DNA from: Pyramidobacter sp. YE332
GTDB lineage: Bacteria > Synergistota > Synergistia > Synergistales > Dethiosulfovibrionaceae
NCBI RefSeq assembly: GCF_033060595.1
Contig: NZ_CP133038.1
Coordinates: 2,294,001-2,358,000 of the forward strand
DNA length: 64,000 nt
Direction of reading: 5' to 3'
The notes under the pieces are model-generated. The model saw only the letters and a list, made by a program, of their open reading frames with translations, searched no databases and was not told the origin of the DNA. This document shows positions 1 through 13,153 of the stretch, one piece after another. The position numbers and the translations under genes are program-made. Numbering within the stretch: the stretch's first letter is position 1; the number at the start of each line of letters is the position of its first letter.

Positions 1-546
1 GTCGGTCTTACCTCGGTTCTGCCGCGACGCATAAAGCCAGGAATGAACGCGGGACTGCTGCTGCGCTTCTTTCTGGAAAAATGCCGTAACGTCGACGACG
101 TGCTTCAAAGCATTGCCAGGCTCCCCATCAGCTCTTCACAAACCTTCACCGCCGCCGATCCATCGGGCAGAATCGCTTTGATCGAATGCAGCTCCGAACA
201 CGTGAGCGTCAGTTCCACCCCTCTACCGCAGAACTTTCTCTGCGCCGTCAACAGTTTTCATATGAGACCAATGGACAGCCTCCAGAAAGCCGCGGCCGAA
301 GAGTGGTTCTCGGAACGCCGATATCGGACGATGAGAGATTCCCTCATCAAGGGGCGCGTCACCGACGCCTCTTCCGCCCAAAAACTGTTGAGCGGCGAAC
401 ACGGCTTTCTGAGTCAGTATCCCCCCAGTACAGGCAAAGATACCGTCTGGTCCGTCGTCTACGATCTCGCAAACAGAAAAATCTACCGCGCCGAAGGCAA
501 TCCGCAGCGTTGTCCTTTCCGTCACGATCAGCGATTCCCGCTTTAA
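1..546 (+). CDS. C45-family peptidase / acyltransferase, C-terminal part (partial)
   Basis: The frame is open from base 1, so the 5' end lies outside the window; about 181 residues remain and the stop TAA is at 544-546. The start of the visible part reads GLTSVLPRRIKPGMNAGLLL, a pattern I associate with the acyl-CoA:6-aminopenicillanate acyltransferase-like / C45 peptidase group of Ntn hydrolases. These self-process and act on linear amide or acyl-amino-acid substrates. The nucleophile Cys and the N-terminal half are missing, so neither activity nor substrate can be judged. The ATG at 43 is internal. It converges on the rRNA operon and shares the terminator at 566-605. Family call is from recognition only. 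Confidence 0.6.
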   Translation, partial: VGLTSVLPRRIKPGMNAGLLLRFFLEKCRNVDDVLQSIARLPISSSQTFTAADPSGRIALIECSSEHVSVSSTPLPQNFLCAVNSFHMRPMDSLQKAAAEEWFSERRYRTMRDSLIKGRVTDASSAQKLLSGEHGFLSQYPPSTGKDTVWSVVYDLANRKIYRAEGNPQRCPFRHDQRFPL

Positions 547-565
547 GAAAAAAGAGCCAAAAAAG

Positions 566-605
566 GCCGGCCCGCGGCGGGAAGGATTTTCCGCAGCGGG
601 CCGGC
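566..605. terminator. Bidirectional intrinsic terminator, C45 gene / rrn operon
   Basis: GCCGGCCCGC (566-575) pairs perfectly with GCGGGCCGGC (596-605). A T-rich run follows on the plus strand and an A-rich run precedes it (T-rich on the minus strand). It can stop the plus-strand gene ending at 546 and the minus-strand rRNA transcript after 5S. The 606-700 stretch is purine-rich and holds no gene. Confidence 0.75.
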
Positions 606-701
606 GATTTTTGAACGAAGATTTTTAAGCGAAGATTTTCGAGCGGAGAAAGGAAGAGAAAAAGAGAAGAAGGAAGAAGTAAGGAAGAAAAAACAGAGAC
701 A

Positions 702-817
702 CGGGCGACGACCTACTCTCCCGCGAAGCGAATCGCAGTACCATCGGCGCGTGAGGGCTTAACTGCCGGGTTCGGCATGGGACCGGGTGGACCCCCTCCG
801 CATTTATCACCAGTATC
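702..817 (-). rRNA. rrf: 5S ribosomal RNA
   Basis: The minus strand reads as a typical 5S molecule of about 116 nt, including the conserved CCCATGCCGAACCCGGCAGT-like core around 760-785 and a GGAGAGTAGGTCG 3' segment near 708-720. Flanking ACAGAGA/TCTCTGT sequences (about 694-700 and 815-821) can extend the terminal stem for maturation. It is the last gene of the rrn operon. Ends are good to a few bases. Confidence 0.93.
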
Positions 818-926
818 TCTGTTCAATTCGACTTCCGCAACTGCCATGGACGCGTCCACAGTCAGTGCGAAAGCGAAACCTTTTCGTTGTTCTTTTTTCG
901 TTTCTCTTTTTCGTTTCTCTTCTCTC

Positions 927-948
927 GAACAGCACGAAACTGAAACAG

Positions 949-957
<9 letters not shown>
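927..957. repeat. Distal arm of the 23S precursor processing stem
   Basis: TCGAACAGCACGAAACTGAA continuing to GGTTAAGG is complementary, with one mismatch, to the arm at 3911-3941 on the other side of 23S. Pairing in the transcript would loop out the 23S precursor for RNase III. Confidence 0.7.
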
Positions 958-3910
<2,953 letters not shown>

Positions 3911-3921
<11 letters not shown>

Positions 3922-3941
3922 GTTTCAGTTTCGTCCTGTTC
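3911..3941. repeat. Proximal arm of the 23S precursor processing stem
   Basis: Reverse complement of 927-957 with a single mismatch. It overlaps the first bases of mature 23S and extends into the spacer. Confidence 0.7.
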
Positions 3942-4224
3942 GATTGTCAAATGGCTGGGCGCGCGGGAGGGGGATCCGGTTTCCCGAGGATCTTTCTCCA
4001 ACGCTGGATGCCGCGCGCTCTTTCGGCGCTTGCTCTTTGGCGTTTTGCGTTTGGCGCTCGGCGCTTTCTTAATCCAGGCATAAAACGCCCGGTTGGGTTC
4101 CTTGACTCGAAGAGGGGGAGAGAAGCGGCGTGAAGCGGGGGAAGATGTTTTGGTATTTCTGTCGTGCAAACGTGCAGCTTGTTTCGTTCAGCTTGAGTTC
4201 TCGTTCGCTGATGGTGCTCCTTAG
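3922..4224. other. 16S-23S internal transcribed spacer without tRNA
   Basis: About 300 nt between the two large rRNAs. I looked for tRNA-Ile/Ala signatures (T-loop GGTTCRANNCC on either strand) and saw none. Two short palindrome-like GC-rich stretches occur but no gene. Confidence 0.75.
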
Positions 4225-5752
<1,528 letters not shown>

Positions 5753-5885
5753 CTTTATCCTTACCTGTTCCATCTTCTCGGATCCTTCTCGCTTGGCTTC
5801 TCTTCCTCGTCCTCTTCGGTTGTCAAGGAGCTGCACTGACGTTTGGCGATCCAATGTGAACCGCGTTTCGTTCAGTGCAAGGGAA

Positions 5886-5914
5886 ATGATACACCCTGGA
5901 GCATTTTTTGTCTA
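5886..5914 (-). promoter_or_regulatory. rrn operon promoter
   Basis: On the minus strand: -35 TAGACA (5909-5914), exactly 17 bp, -10 TATCAT (5886-5891), with an A/T-rich stretch upstream (5915-5935) that could act as an UP element. It lies about 130 nt before mature 16S. Confidence 0.75.
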
Positions 5915-6030
5915 TATCTTCTTTTAGTTGATGTTATTGGCTTATTTGTAATCTGTAAAGCTTCATATCGCAAACGGTCCCGGACGATCAAATCCCACAG
6001 ATCGCTGAAACGGCGCTCAATGCCTGCCGG

Positions 6031-6076
6031 CAACAGAAAAATCCCGAAAACCGGCGTTTTCGGGATTTTTCTGTTG
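6031..6076. terminator. Bidirectional intrinsic terminator after ymdB
   Basis: A perfect 20-bp inverted repeat: CAACAGAAAAATCCCGAAAA (6031-6050) against 6057-6076, with a CCGGCG loop. The A and T tracts inside the arms allow termination both ways. On the minus strand it ends the ymdB transcript. Confidence 0.85.
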
Positions 6077-6091
6077 CGCATTTTTTTCGGC

Positions 6092-6898
6092 TCAGTTTTT
6101 GCCGGTGAGTTCGTCCAATTCACCTGAGCGAATCGCCACGCGTTCGATGCCGCAGGCTCTGCCGTCCTCGTCGTCGATCTCAACGATCACGCCGTTCAGT
6201 CGCACGTCCTCCTGGGCAACTTCGAACTTAGCCGGCAAAGAGGTGAGAAATCGGGGCAAAACGCTTTCGTAGGTCATGCCGATGGAGCTGCGGAACGCGC
6301 CGGTCATGCCGACGTCGCTGATGTAGGCGGTGCCGCCGGGCAGGATTTCTTCGTCGGCCGTCTGGACGTGGGTATGGGTCCCGACCATGGCGGAAACCCT
6401 TCCGTCAAGGTACAGTCCCATGACGCGTTTTTCCGAGGTGGCTTCGGCGTGGAAATCGACGAAGACGGGAATGTCGCCGAGTTTCGGCAGTACCTCGTCC
6501 ATGGCGCGGAAGGGGCAGTCAGTGAGGGGCATGAAAACGCGTCCCTGGATGTTGACGACGCCCAGTCTTTTGCCGTTCCTGCCGGCAAGGATCGTCCAGC
6601 CGCGGCCGGGCACGCCCTGCGGGTAATTGAGGGGACGGAGGACGCGGCTCTCTTCATCCAGAAGAGGAAGAAACTCTTTTTTGTCCCAGATGTGGTTGCC
6701 CGAGGTGATGCCGTCTACGCCGGCGGCGAAAAATTCGTTCATGATCTTTTCGGTGAGGCCGCGGCCGGCGGCGCTGTTTTCGCCGTTGACGAGAACGAAA
6801 TCGAAGGGGCCTTTCAGGCGGCGCAGCTTGGGCAGCATGGCGAAAAAGGCGTTTCGCCCGGGGCTGCCGACGACGTCGCCGACGAAGAGTATCCTCAT
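6092..6898 (-). CDS. ymdB: YmdB-like metallophosphoesterase (TIGR00282 family)
   Basis: 268 aa, the family's usual length. It begins MRILFVGDVVGSPGR, with metal ligands in GDVVG (7-11), NGEN (39-42) and GNHIWD (67-72) and the histidine pairs FHAEATSEK and VGTHTHV further on. In Bacillus the homologue hydrolyses cyclic nucleotides (2',3'-cAMP class) and influences RNase Y-dependent RNA levels. It starts 9 nt after the stop of rny in the same direction, the usual rny-ymdB pairing, so co-transcription from the rny promoter is likely. Cytoplasmic. The coding frame is clean, and the transcript ends at 6031-6076. Confidence 0.92.
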   Translation of the reverse strand: MRILFVGDVVGSPGRNAFFAMLPKLRRLKGPFDFVLVNGENSAAGRGLTEKIMNEFFAAGVDGITSGNHIWDKKEFLPLLDEESRVLRPLNYPQGVPGRGWTILAGRNGKRLGVVNIQGRVFMPLTDCPFRAMDEVLPKLGDIPVFVDFHAEATSEKRVMGLYLDGRVSAMVGTHTHVQTADEEILPGGTAYISDVGMTGAFRSSIGMTYESVLPRFLTSLPAKFEVAQEDVRLNGVIVEIDDEDGRACGIERVAIRSGELDELTGKN

Positions 6899-6907
6899 GG
6901 GCGAAGC

Positions 6908-8446
6908 CTACTTGGCGAGGTCGGAGGCGCGGATCTCCTTGATGGCGGTGACTTTGATCTGGCCGGGATACTTCAGTTCTTCCTCGATCTTGCGGGCGAT
7001 GTCGTAAGCCAGTTTGGCCACGGACGCCTCGTCGGGGACGCTGGGCGCGACCAGCACGCGGACTTCGCGTCCGGCCTGGATGGCGAAGGCCTTGCTGACG
7101 CCCTTGAAGCCGTTGGCCACGGTCTCGAGTTTTTCCAGACGTTTGACGTAGGCGTCGATGCTCTCGCGACGGGCGCCGGGGCGCGCTGCGCTGATGGCGT
7201 CGGCGGTGGCGACGATGACGTCGTAAATGCTCTTGACTTCCATGTCTTCGTGGTGCGAGCCGATGGCGTTGATGACTTCGGGCGGCTCGCCGTAACGTTT
7301 GGCGAGGTCGGCGCCGATCAGGGCGTGCGGGCCCTCGATCTTGAAATCGACGGCCTTGCCGATGTCGTGAAGCAGGCCGGCGCGACGGGCCAGTTCTTCG
7401 TTGACGCCCAGCTCGGAGGCGATCATGCCGGAGATGTACGCCACTTCCATGCTGTGCTGCAGGGCGTTCTGGCCGTAGCTGTAGCGGTAGCGCAGCTGGC
7501 CGATGGTGCGGACCAGCTCGGAATTCATCTGCTTGATGCCGAGTTCCATCAGCGCCTGATCGCCGGCGTCGGCGATGGACTCCTCCACTTCGGCGGTCGC
7601 TTTGGCGACCAGCTCCTCGATGCGGGCAGGATGGATGCGGCCGTCCACAACCAGCTTTTCGAGCGACAGACGGGCGATCTCACGACGCACGGGGTCGAAA
7701 CAGCTCAGCGTCACCGCTTCCGGCGTGTCGTCCACGATCAGGTCGACGCCGGTGGCCGTCTCGAAGGCGCGGATGTTGCGGCCTTCGCGGCCGATAATGC
7801 GGCCCTTCATCTCGTCGTTCGGCAGCGACACGGTGCTGACGGCGACGTCCGAGGATTTCTCCACGGCGCAGCGCTGCACGGCGGTGACGATGATCTCGCG
7901 GGCTTTCTTGTTCGCGTCGCGCTGGGCCTGGGCTTCCATCTCCGCCAGCCGCAGGCCGATCGCGTGCTGAGCGCTGTCTTCTACCTCATGAAGCAGCTGG
8001 GCGCGGGCCTGGTCGCTGGTCATCCGGGCGATCTGTTCGAGGTCGGTGACGCGTCTCTTGCAGAGTTCGTCGGCTTCCTGGATCTTCTTTTCCAGATCGT
8101 CCTGACGGGTCTTCATCTCGTCCTCGCGGTGCTGGAGCTTTTCCAGCTTGCGGTCGAGTTTCTCTTCTTTCTGCTCCAGAAGGCGTTCGGTGCGCTGCAG
8201 CTCCACGCGCCGCTCCTTGGCGTCCCGCTCGGCTTCGAGGCGGACTTTGGAAGCTTCGTCACGCGCCTCCGACACCAGCAGCTTGCTGTCGCGCTCGGCG
8301 CTGGACCGCGCTTCCTTGACGATGTTCTCCGCCTGAGAGCGCGCTTCCGCCACCTTGCGCGCGGCCACGCCCTTGGCGATGAACATCCCCGCCCCCGTGC
8401 CCCCGATGATGCCGAGGAGCACTCCAAGTACCAGATAAATACTCAA
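6908..8446 (-). CDS. rny: Ribonuclease Y
   Basis: 512 aa, the typical RNase Y length. Layout: one N-terminal membrane helix (3-24), a long charged coiled coil (about 28-180), a KH domain with GRIIGREGRN (215-224) and an HD domain with HDIGKA (360-365). The enzyme is a membrane-anchored endoribonuclease that starts mRNA turnover. The start codon appears to be TTG (8444-8446): AAGGAG lies about 8 nt upstream at 8455-8461 and no better-placed ATG exists. It precedes ymdB by 9 nt. A candidate promoter is at 8595-8623, giving a leader of about 145 nt. Confidence 0.95.
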   Translation of the reverse strand: MSIYLVLGVLLGIIGGTGAGMFIAKGVAARKVAEARSQAENIVKEARSSAERDSKLLVSEARDEASKVRLEAERDAKERRVELQRTERLLEQKEEKLDRKLEKLQHREDEMKTRQDDLEKKIQEADELCKRRVTDLEQIARMTSDQARAQLLHEVEDSAQHAIGLRLAEMEAQAQRDANKKAREIIVTAVQRCAVEKSSDVAVSTVSLPNDEMKGRIIGREGRNIRAFETATGVDLIVDDTPEAVTLSCFDPVRREIARLSLEKLVVDGRIHPARIEELVAKATAEVEESIADAGDQALMELGIKQMNSELVRTIGQLRYRYSYGQNALQHSMEVAYISGMIASELGVNEELARRAGLLHDIGKAVDFKIEGPHALIGADLAKRYGEPPEVINAIGSHHEDMEVKSIYDVIVATADAISAARPGARRESIDAYVKRLEKLETVANGFKGVSKAFAIQAGREVRVLVAPSVPDEASVAKLAYDIARKIEEELKYPGQIKVTAIKEIRASDLAK

Positions 8447-8594
8447 AAGTTCTCACTCCTTATGAATTTGTCAATATAAAATCGCCCCGCCCATTTTCAG
8501 GCGGCAGCGGAAGCCGGCATCCCTTCGAAAAATAAATGAAAACATATGTTGAGGGGAACGCGGGCTTGACAAAAATCTGCCTGTAACGTTTTTT

Positions 8595-8623
8595 ATTTTA
8601 CAGTTATCTGCGAAACTTCACAA
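8595..8623 (-). promoter_or_regulatory. Candidate rny-ymdB promoter
   Basis: Minus strand: -35 TTGTGA (8618-8623), 17 bp, -10 TAAAAT (8595-8600). Four of six and five of six bases match consensus. The 8447-8594 leader has no gene. Confidence 0.45.
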
Positions 8624-8700
8624 GGGGAAAACGTAAAAATTTCCCCATAAAAAGGCCGGAAAAATCTTCGTGCGTTTTCGGACATCCATCGTTTACAACA

Positions 8701-8741
8701 GCGGAAGCCCATGAGAAAAAGAGTTCCTCATGAGCTTCCGC
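8701..8741 (-). terminator. Probable terminator after recX
   Basis: A 15-bp stem with one mismatch (GCGGAAGCCCATGAG at 8701-8715 against 8727-8741) and an 11-nt loop, 17 nt downstream of the recX stop. The following minus-strand sequence (TGTTGT) is only weakly T-rich, so efficiency is uncertain. Confidence 0.5.
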
Positions 8742-8757
8742 GTATCGCTCTGTACCG

Positions 8758-9273
8758 TTATTCTTCATCGCCGCCAGTCCCTTCGCCGAGACTGCGGAAA
8801 TTTTCAAGTTCTTCATGCAACTGCGAAAACGCCTCGCGGACCGCGGACGACGAAAAGCCGCGGCGGCGCAGACGAGCGTCGAGTTTTTGCGGCGTCATGC
8901 CGCGCTGATTTCCCCACTGGCGCGCCAGGCGCAGCGCCCGTTCGGCCTCGTCGATTCCGCTCTCCGCAAGGGCGTCGTCGATATCGGCATGGCTGACGCC
9001 GCGCGCTCTCAGTTCGTCGCGCAGGCGGCGCAGGCCGAAATCGCGCTTGGAATCGACGTAGAGCAGCGCGTAGGCGCGGTCGTCGATCATGCCGATCTCT
9101 TCGAAACGGTCCAGCAGCTCCGCCGCTTTCTCCTCGGGGCAGCGGCGCTCGCGCAGTTTCCGCGCCAGCTCTTTGCGCGTGCGCGGGGTCGAAACGAGGC
9201 GGATCAGCACGGACTCCCACTTCATGTCTTCGTCGGGCAGGGCGGAAAAAGGCAGGGAGCGCTCTTCTTTCAT
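8758..9273 (-). CDS. recX: Regulatory protein RecX
   Basis: 171 aa, almost entirely the RecX three-helix repeats: residues 17-60 (VLIRLVSTPRTRKELARKL), a central IDDRAYALLYVDSK segment and GVSHADIDDAL. RecX modulates RecA filament activity in recombination and the SOS response. The start ATG (9271-9273) overlaps the recG stop as TGATG, so translation is probably coupled. It is unusual in sitting behind recG rather than recA. A much longer reading frame extends upstream in this frame through recG, but it is a GC-rich shadow with no RecX homology. Confidence 0.85.
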   Translation of the reverse strand: MKEERSLPFSALPDEDMKWESVLIRLVSTPRTRKELARKLRERRCPEEKAAELLDRFEEIGMIDDRAYALLYVDSKRDFGLRRLRDELRARGVSHADIDDALAESGIDEAERALRLARQWGNQRGMTPQKLDARLRRRGFSSSAVREAFSQLHEELENFRSLGEGTGGDEE

Positions 9274-11357
9274 CAGGCGGTCCTCGCGATGTCGAGCATG
9301 CGCCCGTAGCGGCTCAGCACGGCCTGCATGAGCAGTGGGAAGCTCTCGTAGGGATCGCCCTGCGCGATCAGAGCGAAGGCTTCCTGGCGCGCGACTTCCA
9401 TGACGGCGCCGTCGCGGATCAGATCGGCGACGCGGAAATCCGTCAGGCCGTGCTGGCGCACGCCGCAGAACTCGCCCGGACCGCGCATCTGCATGTCCGC
9501 CTCGGCGATCGCGAAGCCGTCGCTGAGGGAGCAGAATTGATCGAGGCGGTGTTCCGCCTCGGGATTTTTCGGATCGGCGTAGAGGATGCACCAGGACTTG
9601 GCGGGGCCGCGGCCGACGCGGCCCCGCAGCTGATGGAGCTGCGAGAGGCCGAAGCGTTCGGCGTTTTCCACGACCATCACCGTCGCGTTGGGCACGTCGA
9701 CGCCGACTTCGATGACGGTCGTGGAGGCGAGCAGGTCGATGCGTCCCGCCGAGAATTCGGTCATGACGGCGTTTTTTTCCTTTTCGCTCATGCGCCCGTG
9801 GAGCATGGCCAAACGCCGCTTCGGGAATTCGCGCCGGAGCCGTTCGAAGCGCGACTCCAGCGGCGCGGCGTCGAAGTTCTCGCTTTCCTCGATGAGCGGG
9901 CAGACCCAATAGATCTGACGGCCGGCGGCCATTTCGCTTTCGAGGAAGCGCAGCATTCTCGGCAGGCGGTTGTCGCCGATCCACACGGATTTGACGGGCT
10001 GGCGGCCGTCCGGCAGCTGACGGATCGTGGACACGGCCAGGTCGCCGTAGACCGAAAGGGCCAGCGTGCGCGGGATCGGCGTGGCCGTCATCACCAGCGT
10101 ATGCGGCGCTTCGGCGCCGGCTTTGCTGTTCAGGGCCTTGCGCTGGAGCACGCCGAAGCGGTGCTGCTCGTCGATGACGATCAGGCCGAGCCGCTTGAAG
10201 CTGACGGCTTCTTGGATCAGCGCATGGGTGCCGACGACGACGCGCAGCGTGTCGTCGGACAAACGCTCGTGGATTTTTTTCTTTTCGGCGGGCGCGACGC
10301 CGCCGGTCAGCAGGCCGACTTCGACGCCCAGAGGTTCGAGCCACCGGCTCAGCGTCAGCGCGTGCTGCTGGGCGAGCACGGCCGTCGGCGCCATCATGGC
10401 GGCCTGCACGCCCGAGTCGAGCGCCTGCAGGATCGCCAGCACGGCGACGACGGTCTTTCCCGAACCGACGTCGCCCTGCAGCAGCCGGTTCATGGGCACG
10501 GAACGGCGCATGTCGTCGGCGATTTCCTGCGCGACGCGGCGCTGATCGCCGGTGAGTTCGAAAGGGAGCCCGGCGAGGAACTTCCGCGTCAGGTCCGCCT
10601 GCCCGGTCAGCGCGGGGGCTTTCCTTTCGAGGCAGCCGCGGCGGTGGCGCAGCGCCAGACCGACCTGGAGCAGAAAGAACTCCTCGAAGACGAGGCGCTG
10701 CCGCGCGGCGCGGAAAAGCGCCTCGTCGGTGGGCTGATGCATCTGGCGCACGGCGGAGGCGGCGTCGATAAAATGGAACTTCTCGACGATCGGCGGCGGC
10801 AGGATATCGGGGATCGTCGGGGCCAGGGTTTCGAGCACCGTGTCGATGACGCGGCGCAGCCATTTTTCGTTCAGCCCGGCCGTCGCGGAATAAACGGGCA
10901 CGATGCGCCCCACGCTGCGCGGATCGCTGCCGTCGAGGATCTCGAACTCGGGATTGAGCAGCTCCGGCACGGGACGGCGCGGCTCCAGCGAGCCGTAAAG
11001 CGCCAGTTCCATACCCTCCCGCAAGATTTTGCTCAGGTTCCAGCGGTTGAACCACAGGGCCCAGGCCACGTTTTTGCCGTCGCTGAGGCAGACGCGCGTG
11101 ATCTGCATGCGGCGGTTGCTTCGCGCCACGCGCTGTTCGATGGAAACAACTCGAGCCCGGAAGGCCTGAGGCGGCCCGCCGGGCGCAAGATCCTGGATCG
11201 TCACGATCTGCCGCCGGTCTTCGTAGCGGCGAGGGAAAAAATACACGAGATCTTCCGCCGTCGCGATGCCGAGACGCTGAAGCAGCAGCGCCTTTGCCTC
11301 GCCGATGCCGCGGATGGCCGTCACCGGGTCGTCCAGGCGGAGGAAGCCCCGGTTCAT
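9273..11357 (-). CDS. recG: ATP-dependent DNA helicase RecG
   Basis: 694 aa, normal RecG length. An N-terminal wedge/OB region (about 1-240) begins with a helix-hairpin-helix-like VTAIRGIGEAKALLLQRLGI. The helicase core has Walker A LLQGDVGSGKT (about 285-295), the DEQH box VIDEQHRFG and a C-terminal helicase lobe with TTVIEVGVDVPNA and QLRGRVGRG. It reverses stalled replication forks and processes branched DNA. Its ATG (11355-11357) overlaps the divIVA stop as ATGA, and its stop overlaps the recX ATG. Position in a sepF-divIVA cluster ties replication repair to division genes in one transcript. Confidence 0.96.
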   Translation of the reverse strand: MNRGFLRLDDPVTAIRGIGEAKALLLQRLGIATAEDLVYFFPRRYEDRRQIVTIQDLAPGGPPQAFRARVVSIEQRVARSNRRMQITRVCLSDGKNVAWALWFNRWNLSKILREGMELALYGSLEPRRPVPELLNPEFEILDGSDPRSVGRIVPVYSATAGLNEKWLRRVIDTVLETLAPTIPDILPPPIVEKFHFIDAASAVRQMHQPTDEALFRAARQRLVFEEFFLLQVGLALRHRRGCLERKAPALTGQADLTRKFLAGLPFELTGDQRRVAQEIADDMRRSVPMNRLLQGDVGSGKTVVAVLAILQALDSGVQAAMMAPTAVLAQQHALTLSRWLEPLGVEVGLLTGGVAPAEKKKIHERLSDDTLRVVVGTHALIQEAVSFKRLGLIVIDEQHRFGVLQRKALNSKAGAEAPHTLVMTATPIPRTLALSVYGDLAVSTIRQLPDGRQPVKSVWIGDNRLPRMLRFLESEMAAGRQIYWVCPLIEESENFDAAPLESRFERLRREFPKRRLAMLHGRMSEKEKNAVMTEFSAGRIDLLASTTVIEVGVDVPNATVMVVENAERFGLSQLHQLRGRVGRGPAKSWCILYADPKNPEAEHRLDQFCSLSDGFAIAEADMQMRGPGEFCGVRQHGLTDFRVADLIRDGAVMEVARQEAFALIAQGDPYESFPLLMQAVLSRYGRMLDIARTA

Positions 11358-11827
11358 TGACCTTGCTTCTCCTGCAGGCCGTCGAGCAGCATGTTGTACC
11401 GCAGCACCGCGGCCTTGGCGTCGGCGACGAAATGCTCTTTCGAGCGGCGCAGTTCCTCGATTTCGCCGAGAAGCTGCGTTTTCTGCGCGACGGCGTCGGC
11501 CAGGATGCCTTCGGCTCTCGCTTTCGCCTGCGCGAGCACGGCTTCGCTTTCCTTCTGGGACGAGGCGAGAAAGTCCTCGGAAGTTTTTTTCGCCATGGTC
11601 AGCGCGTTCTGCAGCGACACCTTGAGCTCGTCGTTCTCTCTGATGGTCGTCTCCAGCTCGCGGATGCGCATCTGGTCGGTGGCGTGGAGTTCGGAATATC
11701 TTTGCAGCGTGTCGGCGACGCGGTCGAGAAACTCGTCGACTTCGTCGGCCGCATAGCCGCGCAGGCCCCGCGAGAAAACGACGCCCTCCACGTCCACGAC
11801 CTTGAGCAAGTCCAGGTCGTTTGCCAT
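11354..11827 (-). CDS. divIVA: DivIVA domain protein
   Basis: 157 aa. The N-terminal segment LDLLKVVDVEGVVFSRGLRG with YAADEVDEFLD (about 5-37) is the DivIVA lipid-binding/coiled-coil start. The remainder (40-150) is predicted coiled coil rich in E, K, A and L. DivIVA proteins mark curved membrane and recruit division or polar factors. The motif normally reads 'F.r.rGY...eVd.Fld', matched here. Starts 3 nt after sepF and overlaps recG by 4 nt, so it is part of the ylm/sepF-type operon. Confidence 0.88.
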   Translation of the reverse strand: MANDLDLLKVVDVEGVVFSRGLRGYAADEVDEFLDRVADTLQRYSELHATDQMRIRELETTIRENDELKVSLQNALTMAKKTSEDFLASSQKESEAVLAQAKARAEGILADAVAQKTQLLGEIEELRRSKEHFVADAKAAVLRYNMLLDGLQEKQGQ

Positions 11828-11830
11828 CCC

Positions 11831-12445
11831 CTACTGCTCCCGGCCGTTTTCTTCAGGCAGCCATTCGATCACGGCGTTTTTGTTCAGCGAAAGCAACAGG
11901 CTCGTGCTCGTCACCGTGTAGAAGGCGCCGTCGTGCATGCGCACGAAATCCGCCATGCGGCGGGCCACGTCGGCGGCCGTTTTGCGGTCTTCCTTTTCGA
12001 AATCGAGCATCACCGTCTGTCCCTCTACGAGCGCGTCTTCGATGTCGTCGAGCATTCCGGCGACGCCTTTTTTGACCAGCACCAGCGGCTGCGCCGCCTC
12101 ATCCTGACGGCGCAGCGACTCGCCGAAGCGGCGCAGACGGCTGGAAAAAGAGCCGGAAGAGCCGGCCGCATGACGTCCGCCGTCGCTCTCGAGCTCCGCA
12201 GCTTCCTCAGGTCCGCCGTTTTCTTCGACGGCGTTCGCGGCGGCAAAAGCCCGTTCGTCTTCCACTACAGCGGGAGCCGCTTCGTTTTCCGCCGCAGGGA
12301 CTTCCGTTTCTTCCTCATCGTCGGGGACGACAAGGCGCTGGATCTTCTTCATATAGTCGGTACGACGCTTCTTGTTCCGGTGAGATTCCACCACGACGTC
12401 GCCGCTGTCGGCGAGACCGAGAAATGACAAAAGCTTGTTGGCCAT
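11831..12445 (-). CDS. sepF: Cell division protein SepF
   Basis: 204 aa. The N terminus MANKLLSFLGLADSGD resembles the amphipathic membrane helix of SepF. An acidic low-complexity linker follows (about 40-105). The C-terminal SepF fold (about 118-200) includes VEGQTVMLDFEKEDRKTAADVARRMADF (read here as separate short stretches) and ends VIEWLPEENGREQ. SepF tethers FtsZ to the membrane and organises the septum. GGAGGA lies just upstream of the ATG. The linker is longer than in Bacillus SepF (about 150 aa). Preceded by yggS (12 nt) and followed by divIVA (3 nt). Confidence 0.88.
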   Translation of the reverse strand: MANKLLSFLGLADSGDVVVESHRNKKRRTDYMKKIQRLVVPDDEEETEVPAAENEAAPAVVEDERAFAAANAVEENGGPEEAAELESDGGRHAAGSSGSFSSRLRRFGESLRRQDEAAQPLVLVKKGVAGMLDDIEDALVEGQTVMLDFEKEDRKTAADVARRMADFVRMHDGAFYTVTSTSLLLSLNKNAVIEWLPEENGREQ

Positions 12446-12457
12446 GGGGATTTCCTC

Positions 12458-13153
12458 CTAACGATGTCCAAAGATTGCGGTGCCCACGCGAACTTCGGTG
12501 CTGCCCTGTTCGATCGCCCACTCGAAATCGCCGCTCATGCCCATGGAAAGACGCGGCAGATCGCCCGCCGAAATGCGCAGGCGGTCGCGCAGTTCGCGCG
12601 TGGCGTCGAAAGCGCCGCGGACCGCTTTTTCGTCGCCGCCCAACGGGCCGATGGTCATCAGCCCCTGAAGCGCCAGATGCGGGCATTGTCCTCTGACAAA
12701 ATCCGCCAGCGCGGGAACTGCCGCCATCGGCGTTCCCGTTTTCGACGCTTCGCCGGAACTGTTGACCTCGATCAACACGTCCAGGCGCCGGTCCTTTTCG
12801 GCGCAGACGCGCTCGACCGCCGCGGCGATCTCCTCGCCGTCGATGCTTTCGATCACGTCGAAGAGCTCCACCGCCTTGCGCGCTTTGTTGCGCTGCAGAT
12901 GGCCGATCAGATGCCAGACGGCGCCGAGCTCCGCGGGAAAGTTTGGGATCTTGGCCTGTCCTTCCTGAACGCGATTTTCGCCAAAATGAGTCACCAGTCC
13001 GGTACGGGCCGCCGCGACCACGGTTTCCAGCGGCTTGGTCTTGCTCACCGCCAGCAGCGTCACATCCGACGCCCTGCGGCCGCTCCGCAGCGCCGCCGAT
13101 TCCATGCGGTCCAGAATCGACCGGATCGACGCGAACATTTCCGACTCTACCAT
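12458..13153 (-). CDS. yggS: Pyridoxal phosphate homeostasis protein (YggS/PROSC family)
   Basis: 231 aa, usual family length. The PLP-binding lysine is K38 in VTLLAVSKTKP; also HFGENRVQEG (about 66-75), WHLIGHLQRNK and the C-terminal LSMGMSGDFEWAIEQGST with a GTAIFG end typical of the family. It binds PLP without known catalysis and buffers cellular B6. Its ATG lies 7 nt inside the end of the HlyD-like gene, and sepF follows after 12 nt: the conserved ylmE-ylmF (sepF) arrangement. Confidence 0.92.
   Translation of the reverse strand: MVESEMFASIRSILDRMESAALRSGRRASDVTLLAVSKTKPLETVVAAARTGLVTHFGENRVQEGQAKIPNFPAELGAVWHLIGHLQRNKARKAVELFDVIESIDGEEIAAAVERVCAEKDRRLDVLIEVNSSGEASKTGTPMAAVPALADFVRGQCPHLALQGLMTIGPLGGDEKAVRGAFDATRELRDRLRISAGDLPRLSMGMSGDFEWAIEQGSTEVRVGTAIFGHR

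Noticed and set aside
3922-4224. tRNA gene in the rRNA spacer
   Set aside because: No T-loop or acceptor-stem pattern on either strand.
6368-8479. 703-aa plus-strand frame opposite ymdB and rny
   Set aside because: It lies antisense to two well-supported genes, has Asp/Gly/Ala-biased composition and no motifs; a GC-rich shadow.
8604-8816. 70-aa minus-strand frame between recX and rny
   Set aside because: Overlaps the end of recX and the putative terminator and promoter; no homology or ribosome site.
9274-11055. Upstream extension of the recX frame through recG
   Set aside because: Arg/Pro-rich out-of-frame reading of recG; the homology to RecX starts only at the ATG at 9273.
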